Source: Combretum micranthum (Eukaryota; Streptophyta; Magnoliopsida; Myrtales; Combretaceae). Taken from it: a DNA stretch of 64,000 nt. Numbering within the stretch: position 1 is the first letter of the stretch; every line of letters starts with the position of its first letter. Below are positions 36,561 through 47,975 of the stretch, in pieces. Under the pieces are notes generated by a model, which saw nothing but the letters and a program-made list of their open reading frames with translations, was not told the origin of the DNA and ran no database searches. The DNA lies in NCBI GenBank assembly GCA_024138025.1, contig JAMXBD010002734.1:103593-167592 (forward strand), in the 5' to 3' direction. The translations under genes and the position numbers were made by a program.

Positions 36561-37640
36561 GCGGCAAGTAAAAACATGAAAACACCCTAAAAAATATGCA
36601 GGGGATAGATGGATTGAGTATTTAACCAAAAAAGCACAAATAATTAATTTGTATAAAATAAATCAAATTTAAACTTTAATAGCAGCGGATAACACAATAT
36701 AACACATATAATAAAAATAAAAGAAATAGGAATAGAAGATTTTGGCCCAGATTTAATGTGGAGTTCGACCCACTTCCTACTCTTCATGATCCACAAACGC
36801 CTCCAGCCGATGACTTTATAACCACTTTATTGATCACAAAAAACACAAGCTCAAGTTGAGCAATACATCAATTATAATACTTAGAAAAGAAAATATTTCC
36901 TTCACTTTTGCAATGCTCTCTTATGAATTTACAAGAATATGAGTAGAGCACTCAAAATTGATTTTCTCTCTCTTACATAGAATTTTGCAAATAATGAACA
37001 ACAAAACAAAGAATTCTTGATCTTTTTGTTTGCAAATAAAAGTTCTTTTTCCACTCTTTGAATCTCCAAAGAAAGGTGCACTTATAGTCTTCAAATATTT
37101 AAATATCCATTGGGAAAATGCCTTAAAATCATCAAGCATTAAATGCACATAATAGTTCTTTTTTTACCACATCGGCTCATGTATTTAAATTGTTGCACCC
37201 CAGACTTGTGATGCCCTAATCTCATCATGGCTAAATGTTGACCCTCGACCAATTCTATAATCATGTCGACTTTATTTTGCCTTGAATTCAAACTTATTAG
37301 AACATAATGCTTATCGATTCTTGAACATGTTGCGCTTTAAACTTGAGCCTATTGTGTCTTGAAGAATTGACTCATCAAGCCTTCGACATGATCTGTGAAC
37401 AAGGATGTGCATAAAAAATTTGTCCCTGCTAGAAACCTACACAATCTCTATAGAAAAACACAAAAACATAAAACACACACACACACACACACATAGTTTA
37501 GCATATTATTCATCATATTGTTCGACTAATTAAGTGTAGTTTAACACAATTGAATAGTTAATTATGCAACTAATTATCTCATCATCAAAGTCCACTATGA
37601 AATACAAGTTCAACAGTAGGAAGTTGGGTATATTACACTA
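36561..37640. mobile_element. Possible copia LTR-like block
   Basis: Text such as GATTTAATGTGGAGTTCGACC (near 36753), followed by CCACAAACGCCTCC, resembles the antisense of copia LTR leader regions. No termini or duplications were found, so this is a weak call. A (CA)n run at 37473-37493 is included. Confidence 0.25.
37473..37493. repeat. (CA)n microsatellite
   Basis: About ten uninterrupted AC units. Confidence 0.9.
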
Positions 37641-38439
37641 GCTACTTCTCTATCCTTTAGCTAGAGTGATAAGTAAGTGTGTTGCTTAAGCTTCTAAGTG
37701 ATAGTCGTGCTTCTCTTGAAAACTATAATATGATCGATTTGATTTTCAAATTTCAAAATTTTCTTATTTGTAAGAAGGGTAATCAATTTGCTTTGCATTG
37801 ATATTCTAGAGCATTTAATGTCAACACTTGTGTCAAATGCAAAGAGGTTGTTTATATTTCAAAGATGGCATAAGGACTTAACAACAATTTTCTACTATTG
37901 CTAGTTGATTTTCTCCATCCGCATCTACAAAATGTGACATAGATAGCTGATAGTACAAGAATTATTCAGGGGGCCTTGAGACATGAAAGAACACACCTTT
38001 TTATCTTAATGGTGACTTTTATTTTAGTTGCTTCCCTTTTGTATAAAGGGTCTAAGGGTTTTGAAATCCTCTCTGCATTCTATTTTAAACTTTCCTTCAA
38101 ATTTTTTTACATACTTCTTTGTTCTTTCGTGGGAAAATATCAAATTTCGTACCTAAACTTTGTACAAAAATTCAATTTCCTAGCATGGAAGAAGCAACTT
38201 ATTAATGTTAGACAATGTTAAAAGAAGAAGTAAAAATTCAATAAAATCCTATATCTTCCAAGTTAGTAGACAAAGTGAGTTGTATCAAGGAGATAATAAA
38301 AATAGCTAGAAAATGTTTGATTGATTATCAAATTGGCAATTTCAAAATTTAAGTACCAAATTGAATTGTTTTGTAGAGTTGTAGTGTGAAATTTGACATT
38401 TATCCATCTTTTTTCTAGCTAAGCTTCATGTTTAATTCC

Positions 38440-39300
38440 TAAAGGCGACGATGAAAACATTACCATCTAGGCTAACCCTTTCTGATGTGGTGATGGTAAA
38501 GCAGCAGAAGGAGGCAATGAATCAAGAGATTTTTTCAATGGGAGTTCTTCTTGGACTTTATAAACGACACAGTTAACAAGTTATGCTTAAATTTGACGCA
38601 CTTGAGACCAAACACCTTCTTGTTAATAGTCACGTTTAAGTTTCTACGTGAGTCATTTAAGAAGGTGCCAAACATAGAGTTGTTTAGACATTTCTTTGAA
38701 GTCAAGCTTGTTCTATGTAGCATATACCACTTCCAAAACTATGCAACAATAAAGTTGGTATGGGACTGGATTCTTCCATAAATTGGTAGAAGGTCTTGTT
38801 ATCAAATATATTAAGTGCATGGACTTTTTAGACCTACTATGTGTAATGATCTATTAGACCAGGATGCAACTGACAAGCTACTCAAGCATCTAACTTAACA
38901 AAAGTTTTCTAAAAGCTAGGGACTTAAATACCTTGTACATTTGGGAGGATACTGAGCAAAGTGGCTATAAAGGTGCAACCCACATCTAAAACCATGTCAA
39001 GGGCAGGCCATGGGGTAGTAGAGCACTTGATACCTAAAGCCCTTTTGAGGCTTGTAATATGTACGATATTGTGTTTCTTTTTACTTTATTTGATCTCTTT
39101 CCTTTGCTTTGTAGGTTTTAGCCTTGAAAATCATGTTGCCTATAGGGTGAGCAAAATAGTACCATGAACTTAAAGGGATGCTACTAGTAAGCCACTTTAG
39201 GCTCCTAAGAAGCCATTGATGATCTTGAAGATAGAGACTTTAAGGACCTCCTTTCTTACTAAGGTAGAAGAAAAAGATAAGGGTGAGGTTTAAGCCCCTA
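38440..39300 (+). pseudogene. Remnant of a 'putative gypsy-type transposon' protein
   Basis: In the plus frame starting near 38540, INDTVNKLCLNLTHLRPNTF, then FKFLRESFKKVPNIELFRHFFEVK fits the pattern of the plant family annotated as putative gypsy-type transposon (Pfam Transposase_28): hydrophobic helix, L-x-P-N, then P-x-(I/V)-x-L-F-x-x-F-F. The frame breaks after about 76 codons and a second piece (38961-39167) follows with a frameshift. These proteins are encoded by large gypsy-related elements and their function is unclear. Dead copy; recognised from pattern memory only. Confidence 0.5.
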
Positions 39301-39549
39301 GGAAACGTGTTCAATTCAAACAAGAAGTAACATGGAAGGCTGCCAAGCTATATGTATTTGTTGTAACCTTTAACAAGGACTTTTCTTGATAACATCCTCC
39401 AAATTTGAAGATAGAGAATGAAGAGGAAAGTGTAGCATGATTAAGAAGAAAATCCTTCCCCCTATGCACCCCTTGTTTAAGGTAAGAAATTTGCACCGAA
39501 CTAGTATGTAGTTTAGATGACATTGCTTTAGGTAAAGGGACACTGTCTA

Positions 39550-41074
39550 CCATGTTTTTGTCTGTCGTTTAAGAATAGGTGTGTAATAATGCAAAAGCTT
39601 AAAGAGAAGGGAACTAGAACTATCTAAAAGTACTTATCTTAGCAAATCCTTGAGTGTAAGTATTCAAACTTAACCCACTATTTTTGAAGTAGTATGCTTT
39701 TATTATCTTCTTACTACTTTCTATATAGTTGATGTGTGAGATGTTGGTTATAAACAAACAAGCTGAAGAGAATGACTTAATGACTTAATGACTTAAAGAA
39801 ATTATTCTAATGTGTAAAGGTAAAGGAAGGTAAAGTGATAAGGTAACCTTAATCTTTTTTTCTTTTATTTAAAATTTAGAGTTAGCATCTTTCCTTAATC
39901 CTTTTTCCTCCTTAGTGTAGGACATTCCACTACCACCTCCACTTTCTCTAAACTAAAATACCATCATGGCTAATCATATGCCTCGGCAAGAATACTTGCT
40001 CCAACAAAATTTTGCATTTCTTAAACTTTGCATATTGTGTCTTCAGTTTATTTCTCACTAACTTTAAATCCTCTTCATGTTTTTCCTTGTTATTTGAATT
40101 GACTTGTAAGGTCATCCATGAAAACCACTACAAATTTATCGAGGTAATCTCTAAAGACTTGTTTAATTATAAATCCATAAAGGTCATCAAAGCATTGGTA
40201 AGTCTAAAGGCTATCACCAAGAACTCATGTTGCTCATATCTCATTCTATCAGCCATCTTCAAAACATTGATCTGAAATCAATCTTAGAGAAAATATGTAC
40301 CCTAGTAACTGATTAAATAGATCATTAATTCTAAGGAAGATGAACCTGTTCTTTATGCTTAAATGATTCAACTCCTAATGATGTATATGCAATCTCATAC
40401 TCATATTAATCTTCATCACAAAGGTAACTAGGACTCCCATGGACATACATTTGGAAAGAATATGCTAAATTTCTTGAGCAAAAGTACATAAAATTATGAA
40501 TATAACATCTACTAATGTATTTCTATAACTTATTTAAATCCATACATTTTTTTAAAGAAAATTAGGAAAGTTGGACGGGGGAAAGACATGCTTCAAATGG
40601 AGTCTATGTTTTCATTAACCATCTTATGTATCTATTATTTATATATGTTTATTTATTTTACTTCTTCATTAATAATATTAAGCAACCACACTTTCTGAAG
40701 ATTAATAATAATAATACTTAAATTATCATTAATTATTCATATCTTTTGCAAGGTATTTATTAAATTTACATACACATCATGAGCACAATATCTTCTAATG
40801 TATTATCATGAAAAAATTCAACTATTAGACTCCTCAAATTTTTGTAATATTGTTTAATTGATGTAAATTCGATATAACCAAGAAGTTTATATACCTATAT
40901 AATATACTGAGATTGAATGACTTTAATCTATTTTTTTCTAACTTATAGGTATTATGGGTAAGTGTTCTCTTATATGTAATGAAAAAGCAAAGAGTTTGAT
41001 TTAATTGGACGGTGGAAATGGTATCATATATTACTTTAGTGACAAAGGCTTTGGTAGGTATTGCACATCATATG
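39550..41074. repeat. Left copy of a diverged 1.5-kb direct duplication
   Basis: Aligns by eye with 45540-46183 plus 50117-50960. Shared stretches include AATTTAACCCACTAT-like, GTAGTTGATGTGTG-like, GGACATTCCA, ACTAAAATACCATCATGG, TTTGCATTTCTTAAACTTTGCA and GAAATCAATCTTAG. Divergence is substantial (small indels throughout), so the duplication is old. No intact frame; possibly the interior of the element that supplied the gypsy-type protein remnant just upstream. Confidence 0.75.
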
Positions 41075-41188
41075 TGATAAGATCTAAAGTGTTAGTTGTT
41101 TCTCACAACCATAACACAATATCATATATATAATATATGTCTAAATTACAAAAATACCCATAAGTAATAAATTTAAATCATGTCAACA
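41075..41188 (-). mobile_element. 3' LTR of the short-LTR copia element
   Basis: 114 bp, TGTTGACATG to TAGATCTTATCA in minus sense, with a purine tract on its inner side. Confidence 0.9.
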
Positions 41189-41595
41189 CTCACCCTCAAG
41201 TTGAAGTGTATATATCATATGGTCCTAGCTTGTTATATAATATTTTACTTGAACTCCTGGAAGTGTCTTAGTAAAAAGATCGGCAAGCTAATATTCTAAT
41301 TTGACATAAGATGTATCAATTTTCTTATTCAATAATTTCTTATGAACAATGTGATAGTCAATTTCAATGTGTTTTGTGTGTTCATGAAAAAACTGGATTT
41401 TACGCAATATGTAGAGTAGCCTGATTATCACATGTCAATTGCATTGGTCGTAATTGGGAAAACCCAACTTCTTCTAAAATATGCTTAAACCAAAGCAATT
41501 CACATGATGTGAATGCCATTACCCTATACTCCAATTCTACGCTTGATCTTGCTATCACAATTTGCTCCTTTCTCTTTCATGAGATAAGATTACCT

Positions 41596-42910
41596 CTAAC
41601 AAACACACAATACCCGTGGTTGATCTTTTATCTCATAGGATCCTACCCAATAAGCATTCATGTGTCCAATAACATGTATGTTCCCATGATTCTTATATAA
41701 GATACCTCGTCCTGGAGATCTTTTCAGATAATGTAAAATACGAATGATAGCCTTCCAATGACTAGTATAGGGTGAACATAGGAACTGGCTCACTACACTA
41801 ATGACAAATGAAATATCAGGATGTGTCACAGTTACATAATTGAGTTTACCAACCAATTTCCTCTATCTATCTGGATCATTTAAAACATCTCTTTCATCAA
41901 GTGAGAGCTTAATATTAGGATCCATAGGTAAATCTTCAATGATTTTGTTCTAGTTAGACCAGTTTTAGATAATAAGTTAAGCACATACTTTTGTTAGGAG
42001 AGATGTATTCCCTTCTTTAATCGAGCAACTTCAATTCCAAGGAAATATTTCAAGCTACCCATATCCTTAGTCCAAAATTTTTGCTGAAAGAAACCCTTTA
42101 CTTTCTCAATGCTTGCATACTCATATTCTAAAATCACAATATCATTGACCTATACAACCAATATAATTTTCTTACCATTATACTGTTGATAAAATACAAA
42201 ATGATCCGAATCACACCTACATAGGCTAAACTCAGTCACAACTAAACTAAATCTACCAAACCAAGCACGTAGGGATTCTTAAAGCCTATATAAAAATTTC
42301 TTCAAGCGACAAACTAAACCCTTCTCCCCTTGAACTATAAATCCTAATGGTTGTTCCATGTATACCTCTTCCTTATGATCACCATGGAGAAAGATAATAA
42401 TATAATATATATATATATTTTATGTCTAATTGATGTAGGAGCCAATTATGAGTAGTAGTAAGTGAAATTAAAATGTGTACCAAAGTTATCTTAGCTACCG
42501 GTGAAAAGGTATCCCAGTAATCAACACCATTTATGAGTATAGCCTTTAGTAGCTAACCTTGTCTTCAATCGATCAACAATGCCATTAGGTAAGAATTTCA
42601 CAAAGAATACCCATTGACATGCAACTATAGATTTACCAATACGAAGAGATACGAGATCCCATGTATGATTATGATATAAGGTAGACATTTCTTCTCGCAT
42701 TGTAGATAGCCAGACAGGATGAGCTAATGCTTTAGAAACAGACTTTGGAATAGAAATAGTAGATAATGATGTACCAAAAGAGGCATACGATGGTGAGAGA
42801 AAAGGGTATGTAAGAACATTTGAAAGTTGATGATGAATAGGAAAACTAATGGAGCGCTGACCCTTTCTTAATGCATTTGGAAGGTCAAGATCATTCAATG
42901 AAGGACTTGA
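41596..42910 (-). pseudogene. Copia reverse transcriptase and RNase H remnant
   Basis: The RT start is clear at 42521-42898: HPVWLSTMREEMSTLYHNHT, then WVFFVKFLPNGIVDRLKTRL and ATKGYT, the usual opening of the copia RT domain. The end of the RT/connection is at 41596-41856: VGKLNYVTVTHPDISFVISV, then YLKRSPGRGILYK. The section between is broken by frameshifts, and the YVDD site was not found in a clean frame. Confidence 0.8.
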
Positions 42911-43699
42911 GTCCGGAAGAAGATTTGATGGAGGTGAAGAGTCCTATAGGATAGTATGTTGTTGGTGAACATAAACTTGCATGTCTAGTCGGTTACGATG
43001 AGGAAATCCTTAATATGGTGGCAGAGTGATAGAATCATCTTATGAGGGTGGTATAGTATTAGAAGCACATTGATCAACAGAAAAGGAATCGTGTGAAAAT
43101 GAAAAAGGCAACATATGAGGAACACAATTCATAGGAGACTCTTTTCTAGCAAAACATAGAAGGAATAGAAAAATATGGAGTAGATTAACCAAGGAAAATG
43201 CAAAAGTGATTGGTCAACCAAGCAAAACATCAGGACAAACATAAAACTTATGATGTTTGAGAGAATAACATCAGTATCCCTTTTGACTACGAGAGTAACC
43301 AAGGAAAATGCAACGAATCAATCGAGGATTGAGCTTGTCAGTCCCTAGATGTAATTGGTAGACAAAACATAAGTAGTCAAAGATACGAGGGGCAAAGGAT
43401 AAAGTGATTGGTCAGGAAGAAGGAGATGCAATGAACTTACCATGTATTATAGGTGAATTCGATTTATAAGAAAACATGCAGTAAGAATAACATCAATACA
43501 AAAGTGTCTAAGCACATTCATATGAATTAGTAACAATTTAGCAATTTCAATGAGATGTCGGCTCTTACGGTCAGTAACTCCATTTTGTTATGGAGTATAA
43601 ACGCATGAACTTTGATGAATAATACTATGCTTTTGCAAGTATGATTGAAAGGCATTAGACATGTTTTCTTTGGCATTATGTATGCAAAAAAACATGAAT

Positions 43700-44110
43700 C
43701 GAAGAATCTAACTTATTTTATATTTTAGAATGAAATGTATAAAAGACATCAAATAACTCTGAACAATTTTTCATTAAATACACCCATGTCATTTTTGAAT
43801 AATCATCAATAAATGTGATAAAGCATCTAAAACCATGAAGAGAATTGACACAAGTAGGTCCCTACACATCAGAATGAACTAAATGAAAGGGAGCAGTAGC
43901 TCGCTTATTGACTCTTGGATTAAAAGAAACATGACTCTATTTGCCTAATTGACATGAATGGCATTGGAGACTAGGACAAGACTCTAAATCATGACACATA
44001 AGACGAAGAATCTTCAAGGATGGATGGCCAAACCGACAATGCATGTCCATAGGATGTAGTGTTGTGGCAAGCATGCAATGGCACTAAGTGGTAAATCCAT
44101 ATAGTATATC
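43700..44110 (-). pseudogene. Copia GAG-pre-integrase and integrase remnant
   Basis: Minus-strand translation gives FGHPSLKILRLMCHDLESC and C-H-S-C-Q-L-G-K (zinc region), then FHLVHSDV followed by TAG in place of Trp, and FITFIDDYSKMTWVYLMKN of the integrase core with its catalytic Asp residues. Stops interrupt the frame. Confidence 0.75.
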
Positions 44111-45398
44111 CACAAGACTCATGTCCTCTACCAATCGTCTTCCCCATTCTCAAATCTTGCATCACAAAGGATGAAGGAAAGAATGTGATAGAACAATTAA
44201 AAGAAGTGGTTAGTTTACTGATAGATAAAATGTTAAAATGTAGCTAGGGTATATATAGAACAAATTTCAAAGGAAGTGATGGAAGAGGCAATGTAGAACC
44301 AACCCTACCAACTAGTGAAGTAGAACCATTAGCAAGGATAACATTTGGCAAAGTAGAATAGTGAGTAATATGTGAAAATCAGTTTGATGTACCTGGCATA
44401 AGATCAGTAGCACGAGAATTAACAACTTAAGGCTATGGAGAAGCATGAGTAAAGCAGACAGTAGGATTGCCTAACTAGACTAAAGCTAAAGAAAATGTAG
44501 ATGTCTGTTAGTCATTTTGAAACTATAGGAGTCTTGAATATTCTTCTCATGATAGGATAACGGTAGATGACTTAGGTTCCTCATGGTGCACATATGAATT
44601 ACGCATAACATATATTGAATCTAAAGTAATATAAGCATACATAGAATCCATGAAAAATCACTGATTTACTTTTCGGGACACAAGAGATATGACAATCGAA
44701 CAGATTTATGGTACGAGTGGAGGTTACTATACATTGAAAATGCTATAGTAACCAGCTTCCATAAGCCTTATACTCACTTGCAATTTGCCAAGGCTGTACA
44801 ATGCTTCTCCAAAATTCTATAATAATTATTCATATTGGTTGGGATCGAACATATTGAATATAACAAGTGATATTGTTGCTGTCCCGGATGAGCAAGGGAG
44901 TTTTAGCTAGTAAGACAATAGAACGTCTGGAATCATCCTTGTTCTTGGCGAGTAAGACAACGAACACCAATTAATGAACTAGCCCTCTCGACATTGAAAA
45001 CCAAACAATTCAACACACTTCACGAATTCTAAAATTTCCAAAAAACGCTAATTCAATCAGAACCTAATTCAATTTCAATCCAATTTCAATCAAAACCCAT
45101 CGAAAGAAGAGGAGTGTTCGTGAGAGAATAAACTTAGTTCTTTTCCTCTCTCTCCCATGAGATTATCATAGACTTGTGCTTGATTGGAGTAAGTTCGGTG
45201 TTATATTGTTTATCAAAGTTGTGATTGTGTTTGGTTGTTTTCTGGGTGTGGTGTTCAATGAAGTTTGGTGTTAGATTGTTTGTTGAAGTTGTGATTATGT
45301 TTGGTTATTTTCTAAGTATGGTGTTCGGTATGAGATGGAGGTGCTCAGTATGGGCAGTGGACTTTTCAATTTGGGTAGTGGTTTGGTGGCATAAGCTA

Positions 45399-45411
45399 GG
45401 CTCTAATACCA
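45399..45411 (-). other. Primer binding site, tRNA-Met type
   Basis: The complement reads TGGTATTAGAGCC and follows the LTR end TTATCA without spacer. Confidence 0.9.
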
Positions 45412-45527
45412 TGATAAGATCTAAAGTGTTAGTTGTTTCTCATAACCCTAACACAATATCACATTACATAATATATGTCTAAAATTATAAAAATACCCAT
45501 AAGTAAAAAATCTAAATTATCTCAACA
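45412..45527 (-). mobile_element. 5' LTR of the short-LTR copia element
   Basis: 116 bp; begins TGTTGAGATAATTTAG at 45527 in minus sense. Pairs with 41075-41188. Confidence 0.9.
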
Positions 45528-47774
45528 ATATGTAATATATACATGCTGTTGTCTAAAAATAGGTATGCAATCATGCACAAGCTTCAAAAGAGGGGAACTA
45601 AAAGGATCTAAAGGTACTTTTCTTAGCATTCCTTGAGCACAAGTATTCAAATTTAACCCACTATCTTTAAAGTGGTATGCTTTGAATAACTTCTTACTAT
45701 TTTATAATGTAGTTGATGTGTGGGATGCTAGTTATAAGCCAACATGGAAAATTAGTTATCGTATATAAGAAATTATTCTGATATGTAAAAGCAAAGGAAG
45801 GTAAAACAAGGATACATGGTAATCCCAGGTCTTTTCGACTTTTTATTCAAAATTTGGAGTTGGCGTCTCCTTTCCATATCTTTTTTCCTCTTTGGTATAG
45901 GACATTCCATCACTACCTTCACTTTTTCTAAACTAAAATACCATCATGGTTGATCAGTTGGCCAAGGTCTTGTTCCAACCAAAATTTGCATTTCTTAAAC
46001 TTTGCACATTGTTGATTAATCTTCAATTTATTTTACACTAACTTCAAATGAACCTTTTGTTCTTCCTTCTTATTTAGATTCACTTGTAGGTCTTTAATGA
46101 AAACCACTACAAATTTATCTAGGTAATCTTTAAAGACTTGTTCAATTATAAATCAATAGAGCTCTTAAAATATTTGTAAATCTAAAGGTGTAAACCCCGA
46201 AAACTTCCATCATATGATACGACCCTAGATTAGAAATTATGGGTTGACTAGTAACCTTAAGAATTAATTAGAAACTCTAGTTAGATAGATACTTTAAATT
46301 TGATCGGTTTAGGACTCATAGACTTTATAAAAGGATTTCTTTGATCTCAAGTGATTCCAAAAACAAGATTTAGTATTCCGAGTTAATAATTCAGGTTATG
46401 ATCAAAGGAAACTTCAAATCCTAAACCCGAATCTTTGTCAAACAGACAGATTCTATAGGGAAACCTAAATATGGGTATTAAGTGATTACCTTAGTATTCA
46501 ATAGAGCTTTGGAATTAAAACAAGGTATAGTAATGAACCTATATTTGGATTGGAACCCTAAAATTTGAGGGTTTTAGTCAGTAATAAACTACTTTGATAA
46601 AATTTCATAGTGAGTATCCAAATTTAATATATATAACTAGTATAGCCTATATATTAGTAGTAATATTACATAAATGACTCAATAGGGTTTTAGTTAGAAA
46701 ATTGTGATCTTAAGATAAACTGTTAGGATTATAAATACCCAATAGAAACATAAACTGATGTATAACTTGAGATCTAGACCTCAAATATAGAATTGAATCA
46801 TACCAATAATCAAATTAGGGTTTTCTAAAGCCCTTGGAGCCTAAAACGAAAATTGACCCGAAAAGCTTATAAAACCTAAATCGCGTGGGATAAATTTTTC
46901 TTAAACAATTAGATACGTACTATTAAAGCTTAAATTTGTACTTTTTATGAAACTAAACATCTTGTAGGATCCATTAAAGATCTTTGTACATATACATTTA
47001 CATATATAAGAGAAAATATACCCTAATAATGTAATAAACTACCCGAAAACTTAACTAAATAACATCTAACTATTATATAATATATATATATATATAATCT
47101 CAGCGTGCTGGAGACGGTTTCATTTGAAATTGAAGGGCTGTGATTCTCTTGAGGGATGTGAGCCGGTTTTTCTCCAATAATTTACCCAAGATCAATCCAA
47201 ATCCTCTCCAAAACCAATGGAAACGTGACAGATCACCCTTGTATTAATGACAATCAAACAAGGGATGAAATGAACAACAAACAAGAGCAAATTGCTTCGG
47301 ATTTGAGGAAGAAACGCGGCCGAAAATTCGCACTACATTATATATATATATATATGCAAACGAACTCGGATGGTTAAGTAAACAAATTCCAAACCTTCTC
47401 AAACCTTCCAGAACTCATCTACATCTCATTAGGAGTAGAACTAACCCAGGAACCGAATTTTAAACCCTCGAAACAACCTAGTTCTAAAATTTGAACAAAA
47501 TCTGGGAAAAACGTCCAAAAACAAACTTGAGGTAAGTGATTTTCATTCCGCGAATTTTCTTCTAGTTTTATGGATTGAGACTGACTTCTAAACATCTTAG
47601 GAATCTAACCAAATCCATTAGGAGCTTCGGATTTCACCGAGAAGCCACAACGAAGGTATTTTTCCCAAACCCTAGCCGAGGTTGATGATCCGAAAACATG
47701 GATAGCATGTTGTTTTTGTGTTATGATTCTTGGATATTTAGGCTTATTAGGTCCATAGGAGTCATTTGGATCCA

Positions 47775-47802
47775 AAATCCCGACGTTTTGACGTCGGGAT
47801 TT
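47775..47802. repeat. 12-bp perfect GC-rich hairpin in the solo LTR
   Basis: AAATCCCGACGT (47775-47786), loop TTTG, ACGTCGGGATTT (47791-47802). No mismatch. It contains two ACGT cores, which plant bZIP factors often bind; that link is speculative. Confidence 0.9.
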
Positions 47803-47866
47803 GCCGAAAATGGCCACGGCTCATCGGGGAAGACGATGAACATTTTTCCCGATGAAGCACAGGCTG

Positions 47867-47975
47867 GGTGTACGAGCGTACATAACCCGTATACCCTCGG
47901 CCAGCAACGGTGTACGGGCGTACTTAACCCCGTGTACCCCTCGGCCAACAATGGTGTACGGGCGTACTTAATATA
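47867..47975. repeat. 42-44 bp tandem repeat, about 2.5 units
   Basis: Units start GGTGTACGAGCGTAC (47867), GGTGTACGGGCGTAC (47909) and GGTGTACGGGCGTAC (47953); the first two are followed by ACCC and CCTCGGCCA-type text. Each carries the near-palindrome GTACGGGCGTAC and is notably GC-rich against the surrounding AT-rich LTR. Confidence 0.9.

Larger units (their letters stand above)
41075..45527 (-). mobile_element. Ty1/copia element with short LTRs and 5-bp TSD
   Basis: Complete but degenerate minus-strand copia element of 4453 bp. LTRs are 41075-41188 (114 bp) and 45412-45527 (116 bp); both run TGTTGA to TTATCA in the element's sense and differ at roughly ten positions. ATATG flanks both ends (41070-41074, 45528-45532). 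The primer site TGGTATTAGAGCC (complement, 45399-45411) directly abuts the 5' LTR, and the purine tract TTGAGGGTGAG (complement, 41189-41199) abuts the 3' LTR. Gag-pol is present in copia order but broken by stops. Confidence 0.92.
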
